Shown in pieces: positions 28,281-37,919 of a DNA stretch of 64,000 bases; positions within the stretch are counted from its first letter, which is position 1, and each line of letters begins with the position of its first letter. Origin of the DNA: Gilliamella sp. ESL0441 (GTDB lineage Bacteria > Pseudomonadota > Gammaproteobacteria > Enterobacterales > Orbaceae); assembly GCF_019469185.1 (NCBI RefSeq), contig NZ_CP048264.1, positions 1,922,001-1,986,000 on the forward strand, given 5' to 3'. Position numbers and translations under genes: made by a program. The notes beneath the pieces were generated by a model. That model made no database searches and was not told the origin of the DNA. It saw only the letters and a list, made by a program, of their open reading frames with translations.

Positions 28281-28968
28281 ACTGGATGACATTCAAGCGA
28301 TAGCATTCGATCTGGACGGCACACTCGTTGATAGTGTACCCGGACTTGCATTAGCTATTCAGCAAATGCTTGCTGATTTACAATTACCCACAGTTAGCAA
28401 AGATCAAGTTAAAAATTGGGTAGGTAATGGTATCGATGTTATGTTAGAACGTACATTTAAAGCAATCGATATTACCCCAACAGCAGAATTGTTTAGCCAT
28501 GCTAAAAATTGCTTTAATCAGCACTACGATAAAGTTATCGATGCAGAAACAAAACTCTTTCCACATGTTAAAGAGACCTTAAAAACACTTTATGATAACC
28601 ATTATCCATTAGCACTTGTTACCAATAAACCTGCACAATTTTTACCTGCTTTATTAGCATCATTAGGCATTAAAGAATATTTCAAACTGGTGCTAGGTGG
28701 AGGTGATGTTATCAAGTTAAAACCTCATCCAGCTCCACTTTATCAAGTTATGGCAACGTTTGGGCTTTTTAACGATCAATTACTCTTTGTCGGTGACTCT
28801 AAAAATGATATCACAGCAGCAAAGAATGCTAACTGCCCTACTGTTGCGTTAACTTATGGTTACAACTACGGTGTATCAATAGCGACTAGTGATCCGGATT
28901 TTTTATTTGACGATTTCAAAGATATATTAACCTTGTTACCACTGCCCAAAGCTGAGGCAAAAAAATAA
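28273..28968 (+). CDS. gph: Phosphoglycolate phosphatase
   Basis: HAD-superfamily enzyme that removes 2-phosphoglycolate formed in DNA repair. [10 protein letters not shown] at residues 12-21 is motif I with both Asp present, VTNKP near 116 motif [10 protein letters not shown] motif III and VGDSKND near 175 motif IV. 231 residues. The start codon lies inside the end of rpe (eight-base overlap). Followed by trpS. Confidence 0.95.
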   Translation: MPKLDDIQAIAFDLDGTLVDSVPGLALAIQQMLADLQLPTVSKDQVKNWVGNGIDVMLERTFKAIDITPTAELFSHAKNCFNQHYDKVIDAETKLFPHVKETLKTLYDNHYPLALVTNKPAQFLPALLASLGIKEYFKLVLGGGDVIKLKPHPAPLYQVMATFGLFNDQLLFVGDSKNDITAAKNANCPTVALTYGYNYGVSIATSDPDFLFDDFKDILTLLPLPKAEAKK

Positions 28969-29006
28969 CAAGTAAAGTAACAGAATGAATAGATTAGGAA
29001 TAAATT

Positions 29007-30002
29007 ATGAGTAAACCGATTGTATTTAGTGGCGCTCAGCCATCAGGAGAACTAACACTTGGCAACTACTTGGGTGCTTTAAAAAATTGGGTTGCTTTAC
29101 AAGCGGAATATGATTGCGTTTATTGTATTGTTAACCAACATGCCATTACGGTACGACAAGATCCTCAAAAACTACGTAAAGCGACCCTTGATACCATGGC
29201 GCTTTACTTAGCATGTGGTATTGATCCGAAAAAAAGCACTATATTTGTACAATCTCATGTACCAGCTCATGCTGAATTAGGTTGGGCATTGAACTGTTAT
29301 ACTTATTTTGGTGAACTCAGTCGCATGACACAATTTAAGGATAAATCATCACGACATGCTGAAAACATTAATGCAGGGCTTTTTGATTATCCTGTTTTGA
29401 TGGCAGCCGATATTTTATTATATCAAGCTAATTTAGTCCCTGTTGGTGACGATCAAAAACAACATCTCGAATTATCCCGTGATATTGCAATGCGCTTTAA
29501 TGCCCTGTATGGTGATATTTTTACTGTTCCTGAACCCTTTATCCCTAAAGTTGGTGCAAGAGTAATGTCATTACAAGATCCAACGAAAAAAATGTCCAAA
29601 TCCGATGAAAATCGAAACAATGTAATTGGATTACTTGAAAATCCTAAAGATATTGAGAAAAAAATCAAACGTGCAATGACCGATTCTGATGAACCACCTG
29701 TTGTACGTTATGATTTAAAAAATAAAGCAGGTGTATCAAACTTACTAGATATATTAACTGGCGTAACAGGAAAACCCGTCACCGAACTTGAAAAAGAGTT
29801 TGAAGGTAAAATGTATGGACATCTTAAAACGGAAGTGGCGACACAAGTGATTGATATGATAAGTCAATTACAAACACAATATCACCAATATCGTGATGAT
29901 GAAGATTATCTCTTTTCAATCATGAAAGAAGGCGCTGAAAAAGCTCGAGCTAAAGCGGATATCACATTGAAAAAGGTCTATGACGCTATCGGTTTTGTAT
30001 AG
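29007..30002 (+). CDS. trpS: Tryptophanyl-tRNA synthetase
   Basis: Class Ic synthetase of 331 residues. [17 protein letters not shown] at residues 8-24 carries the HIGH-equivalent, and KKMSKSDEN near 195 is the KMSKS loop. Strong match to E. coli TrpS throughout, including [16 protein letters not shown] and [10 protein letters not shown]. Last gene of the aroK-damX-dam-rpe-gph-trpS cluster. Confidence 0.98.
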   Translation: MSKPIVFSGAQPSGELTLGNYLGALKNWVALQAEYDCVYCIVNQHAITVRQDPQKLRKATLDTMALYLACGIDPKKSTIFVQSHVPAHAELGWALNCYTYFGELSRMTQFKDKSSRHAENINAGLFDYPVLMAADILLYQANLVPVGDDQKQHLELSRDIAMRFNALYGDIFTVPEPFIPKVGARVMSLQDPTKKMSKSDENRNNVIGLLENPKDIEKKIKRAMTDSDEPPVVRYDLKNKAGVSNLLDILTGVTGKPVTELEKEFEGKMYGHLKTEVATQVIDMISQLQTQYHQYRDDEDYLFSIMKEGAEKARAKADITLKKVYDAIGFV

Positions 30003-30123
30003 TCTAAAATCAAATAACATAATTATTATTAACACTAAACAGTATTAATTGGCTTAATATAGGCATTTATTATCACCATGATAATAAAAGATATAAGAGC
30101 CATTTAATTAAAATAGGTTAGTT

Positions 30124-31485
30124 ATGAAGATTATCATTCTTGGGGCAGGACAAACAGGCAGTGCGCTTGCAGAATATCTTGTTACTGAAAAACAGAACGA
30201 TGTCACTGTTGTCGATGAAGATCATGATAAATTGCAATCTTTGCAAGAACGCTTTGATTTACAAGTCATTTGTGGAAAATCATCTTATCCACAAGTTCTT
30301 GAAAGTGCCGGTGCTGAATCTGCTGATATGCTTGTTGCTGTTACCAATTCTGACGAAATCAACATGATGGCGTGTCAAATTGGGCATGTCATGTTTAATA
30401 TTCCGCAAAAAGTGGCGCGTATCCGTGCACCGGAATACAATGATGAAAGATACCCTTTTTTCAACAAAGAGTGCATCAATATCGACCATATCATTGCACC
30501 AGAAAACCTTATTACTAACCACATCAGTCACTTAGTTCAATATCCAGGCGCATTACAATTTGCCTCATTCAACGATACCCGTGTATGTCTAGTCGCTGTT
30601 ATGGCGTATTATGGTGGCGCGCTAGTTGGCAGTGAGCTATCAGAGCTTAAAGAACATCTTCCGCATGTTGAAGCCAGAGTCGTTGCTATCTACCGTAAAA
30701 ATCGCTTTATTCGTCCTCTAGGTTCTACCTTGATTGAAGCTGGCGATATGGTTTATTTTATTACTCCGCCAACCAATATCAAAGCCGTGACCAGTGAGCT
30801 ACAACGTTTAGAAAAACCTTATAAACGAATTATCATTAGTGGTGGTGGCGGCATTGCGCTTGCACTGGCTAAGCGTTTAGAAAATGATTATCAAGTCAAA
30901 CTAATTGAACGCAATGCCGAACGGGCAGAACTCATTGCTGAACAGTTACTTAATACCACGGTATTACATGGCGAATCATCAGACCAAGAATTGCTATCCC
31001 AAGAACAGATTGAACTTACCGATCTTTTTATTGCGGTAACGGGTGATGATGAGTCAAATATTATGTCATCGATGCTAGCAAAAAGAATGGGCGCTAAAAA
31101 AGTCATCGTTTTAATCCAAAAACAAGCTTACTTAGAACTCATTAATGATAGTGTGATTGATATTGCTATTTCACCTCAACACGCCACTATTTCTGAACTT
31201 TTAAGTCATGTCAGACAAACAGGCATCGTCAAAGTTGTATCACTACGACAAGGCGAATCTGAAATTGTGGAAATCGTTGCGCATGGCGATAAAGAAAATT
31301 CAAAACTGGTCGGAAAAAACATCAATGGATTAAAGCTACCGTCTGGGGCAACAATCGGCGCAGTTGTACGTGATGAAGATGTTATTATTATCAACACGGA
31401 TTTAACGATTGAAGAGAATGATCACCTAATTATTTTCTTGCCGGATAGAAGAGCGATTACCGATATCGAAAAATTGTTACAATAA
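30124..31485 (+). CDS. trkA: Trk potassium uptake regulatory subunit TrkA
   Basis: Peripheral membrane NAD-binding gating subunit of TrkH/TrkG channels. 453 residues with two RCK units: MKIIILGAGQTGSALAEYL at the start and IIISGGGGIALALAKRL near 237, each followed by a TrkA-C domain. Monocistronic here, not next to fmt-rsmB as in enterobacteria. Confidence 0.95.
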   Translation: MKIIILGAGQTGSALAEYLVTEKQNDVTVVDEDHDKLQSLQERFDLQVICGKSSYPQVLESAGAESADMLVAVTNSDEINMMACQIGHVMFNIPQKVARIRAPEYNDERYPFFNKECINIDHIIAPENLITNHISHLVQYPGALQFASFNDTRVCLVAVMAYYGGALVGSELSELKEHLPHVEARVVAIYRKNRFIRPLGSTLIEAGDMVYFITPPTNIKAVTSELQRLEKPYKRIIISGGGGIALALAKRLENDYQVKLIERNAERAELIAEQLLNTTVLHGESSDQELLSQEQIELTDLFIAVTGDDESNIMSSMLAKRMGAKKVIVLIQKQAYLELINDSVIDIAISPQHATISELLSHVRQTGIVKVVSLRQGESEIVEIVAHGDKENSKLVGKNINGLKLPSGATIGAVVRDEDVIIINTDLTIEENDHLIIFLPDRRAITDIEKLLQ

Positions 31486-31560
31486 CATTTAAATCAAAAT
31501 TTTCTATTATACAAACTTGTTAAAAGCCAATAGGCAGTTCATAATATAAGCATAATTTTG

Positions 31561-31676
31561 ACTCGGGGTGTTTTTTATTCATTAAAAAACTGAGAGTTTA
31601 CCCGTTGAACCTGATCTGGATAACACCAGCGTAGGGAAGTCTAGCCATTCAACTTTACAATAGGCAAATTCTTCCC
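31561..31676 (+). promoter_or_regulatory. TPP riboswitch (THI element) with expression platform
   Basis: The Thi-box core is unmistakable: CGGGGTG near 31564, CTGAGA near 31590, ACCCGTTGAACCTGATCTGG at 31600-31619, then TAACACCAGCGTAGGGAAGT to 31640. GGGAAG at 31634-31639 can pair with CTTCCC at 31671-31676 downstream, a likely switching helix before the thiM ribosome site. It should repress thiMED when thiamine pyrophosphate is abundant. Confidence 0.96.
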
Positions 31677-31699
31677 GATAAATCAAATAAGGAATGAAC

Positions 31700-32485
31700 A
31701 TGTCAGTAACCACATCGCTTCAAATCACTCAAGTTACACCTTTTATTAATCTTGTCAAAACGCAACGACCATTAGTTCATTGTATAACAAATGATGTCGT
31801 ACAAAATTTTACTGCTAATGTTCTACTTGCTATTGGTGCTTCACCAGCAATGATTATTGCTGAACAAGAAGTGGCTGAATTTGTTAAAATTGCTAATAGT
31901 TTACTGATTAACATCGGTACAATTAATCCCAATACCGCCAAAAGTATGCTACTTGCAGCAAGCCAAGCTCAACAAAGCCAAACCCCATGGGTACTTGATC
32001 CTGTTGCCGTTGGTTCGGCACTTGCTTATCGTACCGAAATTGCGCATCAATTATTATCATTTAAACCCACCGTTATTCGTGGCAATGCTTCGGAAATCTT
32101 AGCGCTTAGCGGTCAACTTGCATCATCAAAAGGCCCGGACAGTCAAGACTCGACAAAATCCGCTTTACAATATGCAAAACAATTGGCACAAGATTACCAG
32201 ACTATCATCGCAATGACTGGTGACATTGATTATATTACTGATGGTCATACGACTTACGCTATAGCAGGCGGTGATATTGCTTTAACCAAAATTACCGGAA
32301 CAGGCTGTTCCTTATCTGCTATGGTTGCAGCGTTTATTGTAAATTCAACCGATCCACTTTTAGCCACAGCAGCCGCTTGCTATATGATGAAAAAAGCTGG
32401 AGAAAAGGCAAATAAACAGCTTGGATTAGGCAGTTTTGCCGTATCGTTATTAGATCAATTATCACTATTTTATTCATCATACTAA
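31700..32485 (+). CDS. thiM: Hydroxyethylthiazole kinase
   Basis: Phosphorylates the thiazole alcohol for thiamine salvage. 261 residues. RPLVHCITNDVVQNFTANVLLAIGASPAM near the start is the substrate pocket, VLDPVAVGS near 98, and ITGTGCSLSAM near 205 holds the catalytic Cys and anion hole. The ATG at 31700 is chosen over 31694 because AAGGA lies six bases before it. First gene of a TPP-riboswitch operon. Confidence 0.95.
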   Translation: MSVTTSLQITQVTPFINLVKTQRPLVHCITNDVVQNFTANVLLAIGASPAMIIAEQEVAEFVKIANSLLINIGTINPNTAKSMLLAASQAQQSQTPWVLDPVAVGSALAYRTEIAHQLLSFKPTVIRGNASEILALSGQLASSKGPDSQDSTKSALQYAKQLAQDYQTIIAMTGDIDYITDGHTTYAIAGGDIALTKITGTGCSLSAMVAAFIVNSTDPLLATAAACYMMKKAGEKANKQLGLGSFAVSLLDQLSLFYSSY

Positions 32486-32497
32486 TAGGGACGTAGC

Positions 32498-33139
32498 ATG
32501 CAGAAAGAGTTGGATCTTACTCTCTATTTAGTGCTCGATCCGACACTATGTGGGGGAATCAGTGGCATGGTCGACACCACCAAAAAAGCCGTTGCCAACG
32601 GTGTAACCGCCGTACAATTACGATCAGAACAAGAATTGACAGGCAAAGATTGGTATAAAGCTGCTTTAGCCTTAAAAGAAGTGCTCAGTCAAACATCAGT
32701 ACCCCTATTGATTAATGATCATGTTGATATTGCTTTAGCTGTCGATGCAGATGGTGTGCACGTTGGTCAAAATGATTTACCCATTGATGTGGCTCGACGA
32801 TTGATCGGTAAAAATAAATGGTTAGGGCTATCTGTTTCGAATCAGCAACAACTTGAAACCGTTCCTTGGCAAAACGTCGATTATATTGGAATTGGTCCTA
32901 TCTATCCGACTTCAACCAAAAAAGATGCATCACCGGCAATAGGTGTAGAGAGGTTAACTCAATTAGTCAAAACCAAACATTGCCCTGCTGTTGCCATTGG
33001 TGGTATCGACGTAACAAAAGTTACAGAAATAATACAAACAGGAATTGAAGGCGTTGCAGTCGTATCGGCTATTTGTGGTCAATCCAATATTGAACAAGCA
33101 ACCACCTTACTAATCAATAAAATACATCAAGCTAGATAG
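32498..33139 (+). CDS. thiE: Thiamine-phosphate synthase
   Basis: Joins HMP-PP and thiazole phosphate into thiamine phosphate; TIM barrel of 213 residues. VQLRSEQ near residue 40, [26 protein letters not shown] near 68-93, and [16 protein letters not shown] near 130 are diagnostic. It lies 12 bases after thiM and 11 before thiD. Confidence 0.96.
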   Translation: MQKELDLTLYLVLDPTLCGGISGMVDTTKKAVANGVTAVQLRSEQELTGKDWYKAALALKEVLSQTSVPLLINDHVDIALAVDADGVHVGQNDLPIDVARRLIGKNKWLGLSVSNQQQLETVPWQNVDYIGIGPIYPTSTKKDASPAIGVERLTQLVKTKHCPAVAIGGIDVTKVTEIIQTGIEGVAVVSAICGQSNIEQATTLLINKIHQAR

Positions 33140-33150
33140 GAAGCAACATC

Positions 33151-33945
33151 ATGACAATTACAGCCCTAACTATTGCTGGTTCAGATCCCAGTGGGGGAGC
33201 TGGCATCCAAGCCGATCTCAAAACGTTTTCGGCACTCGGTGCGTATGGCATGTCTGTCATTACCGCATTAACAGCGCAAAGCACCCAAGGTGTTGATGCG
33301 GTATTTGGAATTCCACCCGAATTTATCGAAGCAGAATTTAACACCTTATATCAAGATATTCACATTGATAGTGTGAAAATTGGTATGCTAATGAATAAAG
33401 AAATTGTCACAACTGTCTATCAGTTATTAAAAAATCATCCTATACCATCGATTGTACTTGATACCGTTATGATCGCTAAAGGGGGACATGCACTTTTAAA
33501 ACCCGATGCCATCACCGCCATTCGAGAACAATTATTGCCACTGGCAACAATTATTACACCTAACTTACCCGAAGCCGCAGCGCTTTTAGATTGTGATGAA
33601 GCGAAAAATGAAGATGAGATGCTAAAACAAGGACAAGATTTACTTAAACTAGGTTGTAAAGCAGTTTTAATGAAGGGCGGGCACTTAGCCAGTCAAGAAA
33701 GTCCCGATTATTTAATCACCTCAGACCAAACAATCAGAATGACATCGCAAAGAATTCAAACGAAAAATACGCACGGTACAGGTTGTACATTATCAGCAGC
33801 TATTTCAGCTCTACTGCCTAAAAACAGCTTAGAACACGCTGTTAAACATGCGAAAGAATATCTTCATGGCGCCATTCGTCATGCTGATGATTTAAACATT
33901 GGTAAAGGAATTGGGCCAACACACCACTTTTATCGTTGGTGGTGA
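33151..33945 (+). CDS. thiD: Hydroxymethylpyrimidine/phosphomethylpyrimidine kinase
   Basis: Two-step kinase making HMP-PP. 264 residues, ribokinase fold. [20 protein letters not shown] at residues 6-25, LMKGGH near 172, and [13 protein letters not shown] near 207 with the catalytic Cys region. Last gene of thiMED. No thiC, thiG or thiS is here, so this operon by itself supports salvage rather than full synthesis. Confidence 0.96.
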   Translation: MTITALTIAGSDPSGGAGIQADLKTFSALGAYGMSVITALTAQSTQGVDAVFGIPPEFIEAEFNTLYQDIHIDSVKIGMLMNKEIVTTVYQLLKNHPIPSIVLDTVMIAKGGHALLKPDAITAIREQLLPLATIITPNLPEAAALLDCDEAKNEDEMLKQGQDLLKLGCKAVLMKGGHLASQESPDYLITSDQTIRMTSQRIQTKNTHGTGCTLSAAISALLPKNSLEHAVKHAKEYLHGAIRHADDLNIGKGIGPTHHFYRWW

Positions 33946-33988
33946 TCAGATATTACCATTAAAGTATTGTTGCACTAGAGCACAGGTA

Positions 33989-34812
33989 TTTTATTTTTTC
34001 AGCTTCGGTTAAGTTCTTAACTTCTTTTCCATAGAGCTACTTACGGATGATATCCGCAGCCAGATCACCGGTTACGGCACCGGCACCACCGGCAAGTCCT
34101 GAGTTGCCTTGTAGTTCAGCGACCACCGCACCCAAAATCGCATGGGCAATAAGATTACCGGCTACATCATCGGTCTTCCAGTTTCCGTTTTCTTCCTTAT
34201 GACCGGTATGCTTTTTGATTTGCTCCGCTACCCAAGGCGCACTGGCACCGGCTAGTCCGCCTGTGATGTCACCGGTGATAATGCCGGTCACTATTGATAT
34301 CGCACTGTCTATCCCTTTGCTAACATCACTCCCCATTCCGCCCAGGTTTTTATTATTTTCTCTATTCGTTTTTAACTGCTCATCAACAGCAACGTAATAG
34401 AAGTAGTCTTTATTCTGATTATAATAATCCTCAACAGTTTTATATTTGGCTTTTTCTGCATCGCTCAGCTTATTATAGGCCTTTTCCGCTTCCAGCTTTG
34501 ATAACGCATCTTTATTTTTATCTACTTCATTTTGCGCCTGAATTCGGTCATACTTATTCATTACACTTTTTGCTTGCTGTGCTATGTCTTTGATAAGCTC
34601 GACCGTTTCTATTTTGTCTAACTCTTTTTGCTTATCAAATATCTGTTTCAGCGGATTATTCGCACTCTCCGTATCCCGACTTAATTCATTGATATCCTGT
34701 TTTTGCTGCTCTTTATTGCGGATGATTAACTCGCCTTTTTCAACCGCCAATTTCGTCGTGCTTGAGTCACTATCACTGTTTTGATAAGCCGTTGTCGGTG
34801 CCATGCCCCCGG
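33989..34812 (-). pseudogene. Decayed CdiA pre-toxin fragment
   Basis: This is a degraded copy of the pre-toxin part of the big CdiA (its counterpart is about 53569-54350). Residues from TAYQNSDSDSSTTK to GAVTGDLAADIIRK match nearly exactly. A CAG-to-TAG change at 34037-34039 stops the frame just after IIRK, and homologous DNA continues to about 33989. Upstream the frame is closed by a TAA and there is no signal or ribosome site, so it is not an independent gene. It differs from the living copy by a short replaced block (KKHTGHKEENGNWKTDDVAGN), which implies that it came from another cdiA allele. It marks the old outer edge of the CDI island next to thiD. Confidence 0.88.
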
Positions 34813-34978
34813 TAACGATACTGATCAAGACTTGTCTTACTTTTGTTTAGTGGATATTAGATAAATGAAAAGCTTAGAATTAACTTAAGTTTGGAAGGAA
34901 GGTTTAAGAAAATATAATGAATAACGGCATAGATTAACGACGAACTGCTAACCACAACAACTAATGACGCTAGTTATT

Positions 34979-35206
34979 ATGGTTAAAACACATTCTAAAC
35001 TAAAATCAACCACAGACAAAACACCGGCACTACAACCCAATGAGCGATTCTATACCGTGGGTTACGTGCCACAAGGCACAAAACCCAACCGCAGACCAGA
35101 ACTGACCATTAAGGGCAGATGGCTGGAGCAATTTGGTTTTTATGTGGGCTGCCCTGTTATCATTAAGATCGAGCAGGGCAAGTTAATTATTGAACTTGCT
35201 ATATAG
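34979..35206 (+). CDS. SymE-family protein (copy 1)
   Basis: 75 residues, SymE-like type I toxin fold: FYTVGYVPQGTKPNRRPELTIKGRWLEQFGF, then PVIIKIEQGKLIIEL, an AbrB/SpoVT-like small beta protein. Start placed at the Met matching the other SymE copies (44945, 51714). An in-frame ATG 15 bases upstream is less likely. It is convergent to an immunity gene, as are the other copies. No antisense SymR-type RNA can be proved from sequence alone. Confidence 0.78.
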   Translation: MVKTHSKLKSTTDKTPALQPNERFYTVGYVPQGTKPNRRPELTIKGRWLEQFGFYVGCPVIIKIEQGKLIIELAI

Positions 35207-35225
35207 TTCTAAAAAATAATAAAAG

Positions 35226-35250
35226 ATCCCCTACTGGTTAGGCGGGGGTT
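35226..35250 (-). terminator. Probable terminator after the REase-cassette immunity gene
   Basis: A CCCC/GGGG stem with a 12-13-base loop, followed on the minus strand by ATCTTTTATTATTTTTT. It sits between convergent symE copy 1 and the immunity gene. Confidence 0.45.
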
Positions 35251-35255
35251 ATTCA

Positions 35256-35672
35256 TTAGTAGATGGTTTCACACTGTATGCTAGATAGTTTTATATTTCT
35301 TAAAAAACCACTCATTCTATCTAGATACCAATTAAAATCTGGAATATCTTTCCCAGATAAATACTGACGATTTATTGACAATGACATAGATAAATAATTA
35401 GGGTAAATTAATAAATTACCTCCTGATTCATTATCATAAACCATCACTATACCAATTTTATTCATAATATTATGAGAGTTTATAAACTCATCTAAATTGA
35501 ACAGGTTCATGTCCATATTCAGCCAGTCATAATCATCAATATCATTTGACGATAGATAAGTAACTATATTTTGATAATAAATATTCCAGCCATTATTTAT
35601 TAGGCACTTTAATATCTCTTTAGGAGAATATTCTTGTGCAAAATTTATATCTATGCTGACTTGCATTCCCAT
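35256..35672 (-). CDS. Putative immunity protein for the REase-fold CdiA toxin
   Basis: 138 residues, acidic, no family recognised. AAGGA precedes the ATG at 35670-35672. Its start is one base after the toxin stop codon, the tight coupling usual for cdiA-CT/cdiI pairs. The function is inferred from position only. Confidence 0.65.
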   Translation of the reverse strand: MGMQVSIDINFAQEYSPKEILKCLINNGWNIYYQNIVTYLSSNDIDDYDWLNMDMNLFNLDEFINSHNIMNKIGIVMVYDNESGGNLLIYPNYLSMSLSINRQYLSGKDIPDFNWYLDRMSGFLRNIKLSSIQCETIY

Positions 35673-35673
35673 A

Positions 35674-36228
35674 TTAATATTCCTTAAACGGTATGTTTTT
35701 CGATGTTAACCAATCTTTAACATGCTGAGGGATAGGTGTGTTAGAATGTACTTCAAAAGAAGTACCGTTTTGCTTGGCAATACTCGCATGAGATCCCACA
35801 TCGGATTTGAATTTCTCAAATCCTTTACTACCTGCCTGAGCATGGTCTTGCCAATAGCGTCCTGATTTAGCCTCATACCAGATTGAATTATTTGGACCAT
35901 AAGCGCCATCAAACTCTCGTCCTTTAAATGTAAAGCTACCTTTACCACCTAAAGTTTGATTCAAATAATTTTCAAAATCCTTACCGACAAGTCCTTGAGC
36001 ACTATTCGTCCCCTTTCCAGCATTAATCTCTTTTTCTTTTTTTACATGCTCACCAAATTTGCTACTTTCGTTGGCTTTCTGATTGGTAGCCTGATTATCT
36101 AGTATTTTATCCTTAGTCTCTTTATAATGTCCACCGCCTTGCTCGACATTTCCTTTGCCGTGTTGCGTTTCTAAGGCTGTTTTATCTAATGGTTTGTTAG
36201 CACCCGTACCCTTTCCAGCTAATATACT
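35674..36228 (-). CDS. Orphan CdiA-CT toxin, restriction-endonuclease fold
   Basis: An open frame of 184 residues without its own start. It begins with CdiA linker sequence (AGKGTGANKPLDKTALETQ ... EINAGKGT) also present at the end of the full CdiA, then a unique toxin of about 110 residues. In the toxin, EFDGAYGPNNSIWYEAKSG gives the Asp...Glu-x-Lys pattern of PD-(D/E)xK nucleases, suggesting a DNase of the Tox-REase group. A TAA at 36229-36231 closes the frame upstream. It is probably silent unless recombined back into cdiA. Confidence 0.75.
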   Translation of the reverse strand, partial: SILAGKGTGANKPLDKTALETQHGKGNVEQGGGHYKETKDKILDNQATNQKANESSKFGEHVKKEKEINAGKGTNSAQGLVGKDFENYLNQTLGGKGSFTFKGREFDGAYGPNNSIWYEAKSGRYWQDHAQAGSKGFEKFKSDVGSHASIAKQNGTSFEVHSNTPIPQHVKDWLTSKNIPFKEY

Positions 36229-36264
36229 TTAGCTTGATTTGTCACATAAATTTTTATATAAAGT

Positions 36265-36927
36265 CTACGTATAACTTTTAATTGCTTCATGATAACCATC
36301 TTGACTAACAAAATAATTCATGAAAAAGTCAAATTCCCATATTGATGATCTTATAGAATTAAAACGTTTTAAATCCATTGATTTATTCTTTTTCATGACT
36401 TCTGTTTCTTTTTCGTTATTTATTTTTTGTATACCTTGATAACCAATTTGATCATCACATCCTCTCATTAAGGGAATGATATTTTCCTCTTCTAATTCTA
36501 GAAAAACTTTACCTTTAAAAATAACCCGACTATAAATATTAGAATCCAAGTGTTCTATATCATAGCCACCTAATGATATAAGACGATCTTTAGTATTAAA
36601 TTGTAATCCAGACGAATAATAATAATTATTCTTATTATGGATAACCATAAGATCATAACAACATATATTTTCTATAATAAGCTTAGCTTTTTTGGCTAAA
36701 ATGATTAAGTCTTCATCAATATTAATCTTACTTTTAATATTGATTGAAAGTATCTGATCTCGCCATACTTTATCGTACATATTTACAGATAAATTTTCTA
36801 AATGTACTTGGCAAGTTGAGGTTTCCTGATCAATTTCAGGTAAAGACGAATAATTTCTTATTCCACTTAAATTATCAAAATCAATTAAATACTCATAACT
36901 ATCTGTACAATCTATATTATATTTCAT
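36265..36927 (-). CDS. Putative immunity protein for the methyltransferase-like toxin
   Basis: 220 residues, AT-rich, no family I recognise. It starts eight bases after the stop of the toxin frame, and the AGG in the intergenic TAGGCT may serve as ribosome site. Assigned as immunity purely by position after a CdiA toxin tail. Confidence 0.6.
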   Translation of the reverse strand: MKYNIDCTDSYEYLIDFDNLSGIRNYSSLPEIDQETSTCQVHLENLSVNMYDKVWRDQILSINIKSKINIDEDLIILAKKAKLIIENICCYDLMVIHNKNNYYYSSGLQFNTKDRLISLGGYDIEHLDSNIYSRVIFKGKVFLELEEENIIPLMRGCDDQIGYQGIQKINNEKETEVMKKNKSMDLKRFNSIRSSIWEFDFFMNYFVSQDGYHEAIKSYT

Positions 36928-36935
36928 TACGTAGC

Positions 36936-37742
36936 CTATTTTTTCTTAAAGATATATTCATTAATAGTTGGGTTCTTGATAGGGCTTCCATCTGATTGTG
37001 TATACCCCTTACTTGAAATCGTTTTTTTCTCAACTAATTTTAACCCATTGTCTGCTGCTATTTTTTCTATATTTCTAATATATTTATTTCCCCCACCGCC
37101 ACGAATTATTAATACACCATCTTTATTTAATACTCTCATAACTTCATTATTTATTGGTTTATAGCCATATGGATTATCTATAATTACTTTATTTTGAGAA
37201 CCTGTTGCAATATTTGACAAATCATTAGCATTGCCAGGATAAACATTTTTTCCCATAGGATAATCAGGATGAGATATATTATAAGCGCCTTCAATCGGTT
37301 TATTTCCTGCACCGATATTTAATGTTCCTCCTTGTTCGGGTTTGTTTAAATATCCTCCAGTCCCCTTTCCAGCATTAATTTCTTGTTCTTTTTTTACATG
37401 GTCACCAAAATTACTTGATTCATTACCTTTTTGGGTTTTTGCAACATTGGATTCTACATTACCTTTGATTATACTTTGAAGATGCGTATTTGTACTACCT
37501 GTACCTAATCGATCTATCATCTTATTAAGCGCTGTCATTGATTCTGCATTACTTGAATCAGATAAATAATCTTTGCTTGCTTCATTTAATAACTGTACTA
37601 GATTAGTTTTATCTGTATCTGTTATAGCGATATCAGTTGCAGCTAAAATTGTCATTGCTGTGCCGATTGGTCCGGGTAAATATTGTCCAATTTGTTCTGG
37701 TGCTCGCATCCATAATTCAGCATAATCGCTACCGTTAGGCAT
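36936..37742 (-). CDS. Orphan CdiA-CT with methyltransferase-like toxin
   Basis: 268 residues. The first 125 are a CdiA pre-toxin variant ending in SSNFGDHVKKEQEINAGKGT. The toxin tail then shows LNIGAGNKPIEGAYN, resembling AdoMet motif I, IIDNPYGYKPINNEVMRVL and KDGVLIIRGGGG, the layout of a class I methyltransferase. Catalytic competence cannot be judged. An in-frame TAA lies just upstream of the Met, which has no proper ribosome spacing, so this is a displaced tail rather than a full gene. It abuts a truncated symE. Confidence 0.68.
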   Translation of the reverse strand: MPNGSDYAELWMRAPEQIGQYLPGPIGTAMTILAATDIAITDTDKTNLVQLLNEASKDYLSDSSNAESMTALNKMIDRLGTGSTNTHLQSIIKGNVESNVAKTQKGNESSNFGDHVKKEQEINAGKGTGGYLNKPEQGGTLNIGAGNKPIEGAYNISHPDYPMGKNVYPGNANDLSNIATGSQNKVIIDNPYGYKPINNEVMRVLNKDGVLIIRGGGGNKYIRNIEKIAADNGLKLVEKKTISSKGYTQSDGSPIKNPTINEYIFKKK

Positions 37743-37754
37743 TCCTTTTCCTTA

Positions 37755-37866
37755 ACTGACAATTAAAGGCAGGTGGCTGGAGCAATTCGGCTTTTATGTT
37801 GGCTGCACTGTTATCATTAAGATTGAAGAAAGCAAGTTGATGATAAAGATTGATTTGCAAATTTAA
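37755..37866 (+). pseudogene. 3' fragment of symE
   Basis: 37 codons reading LTIKGRWLEQFGFYVGCTVI ... KIDLQI stop, matching the C-terminal half of the other SymE copies. The N-terminal half is absent: the sequence switches at codon 42 to the start region of the methyltransferase cassette. It therefore records a recombination point inside symE. Confidence 0.85.
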
Positions 37867-37882
37867 AAATAAATGGTAGATT

Positions 37883-37902
37883 TTCCCACTACTATGTGGG
37901 AA
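37883..37902. terminator. Hairpin between symE fragment and kptA
   Basis: TTCCCAC, loop TACTAT, GTGGGAA. It is similar in placement to the hairpins after the other symE copies; no strong T run. Confidence 0.4.
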
Positions 37903-37919
37903 TTATTCAGGAAATAAAT

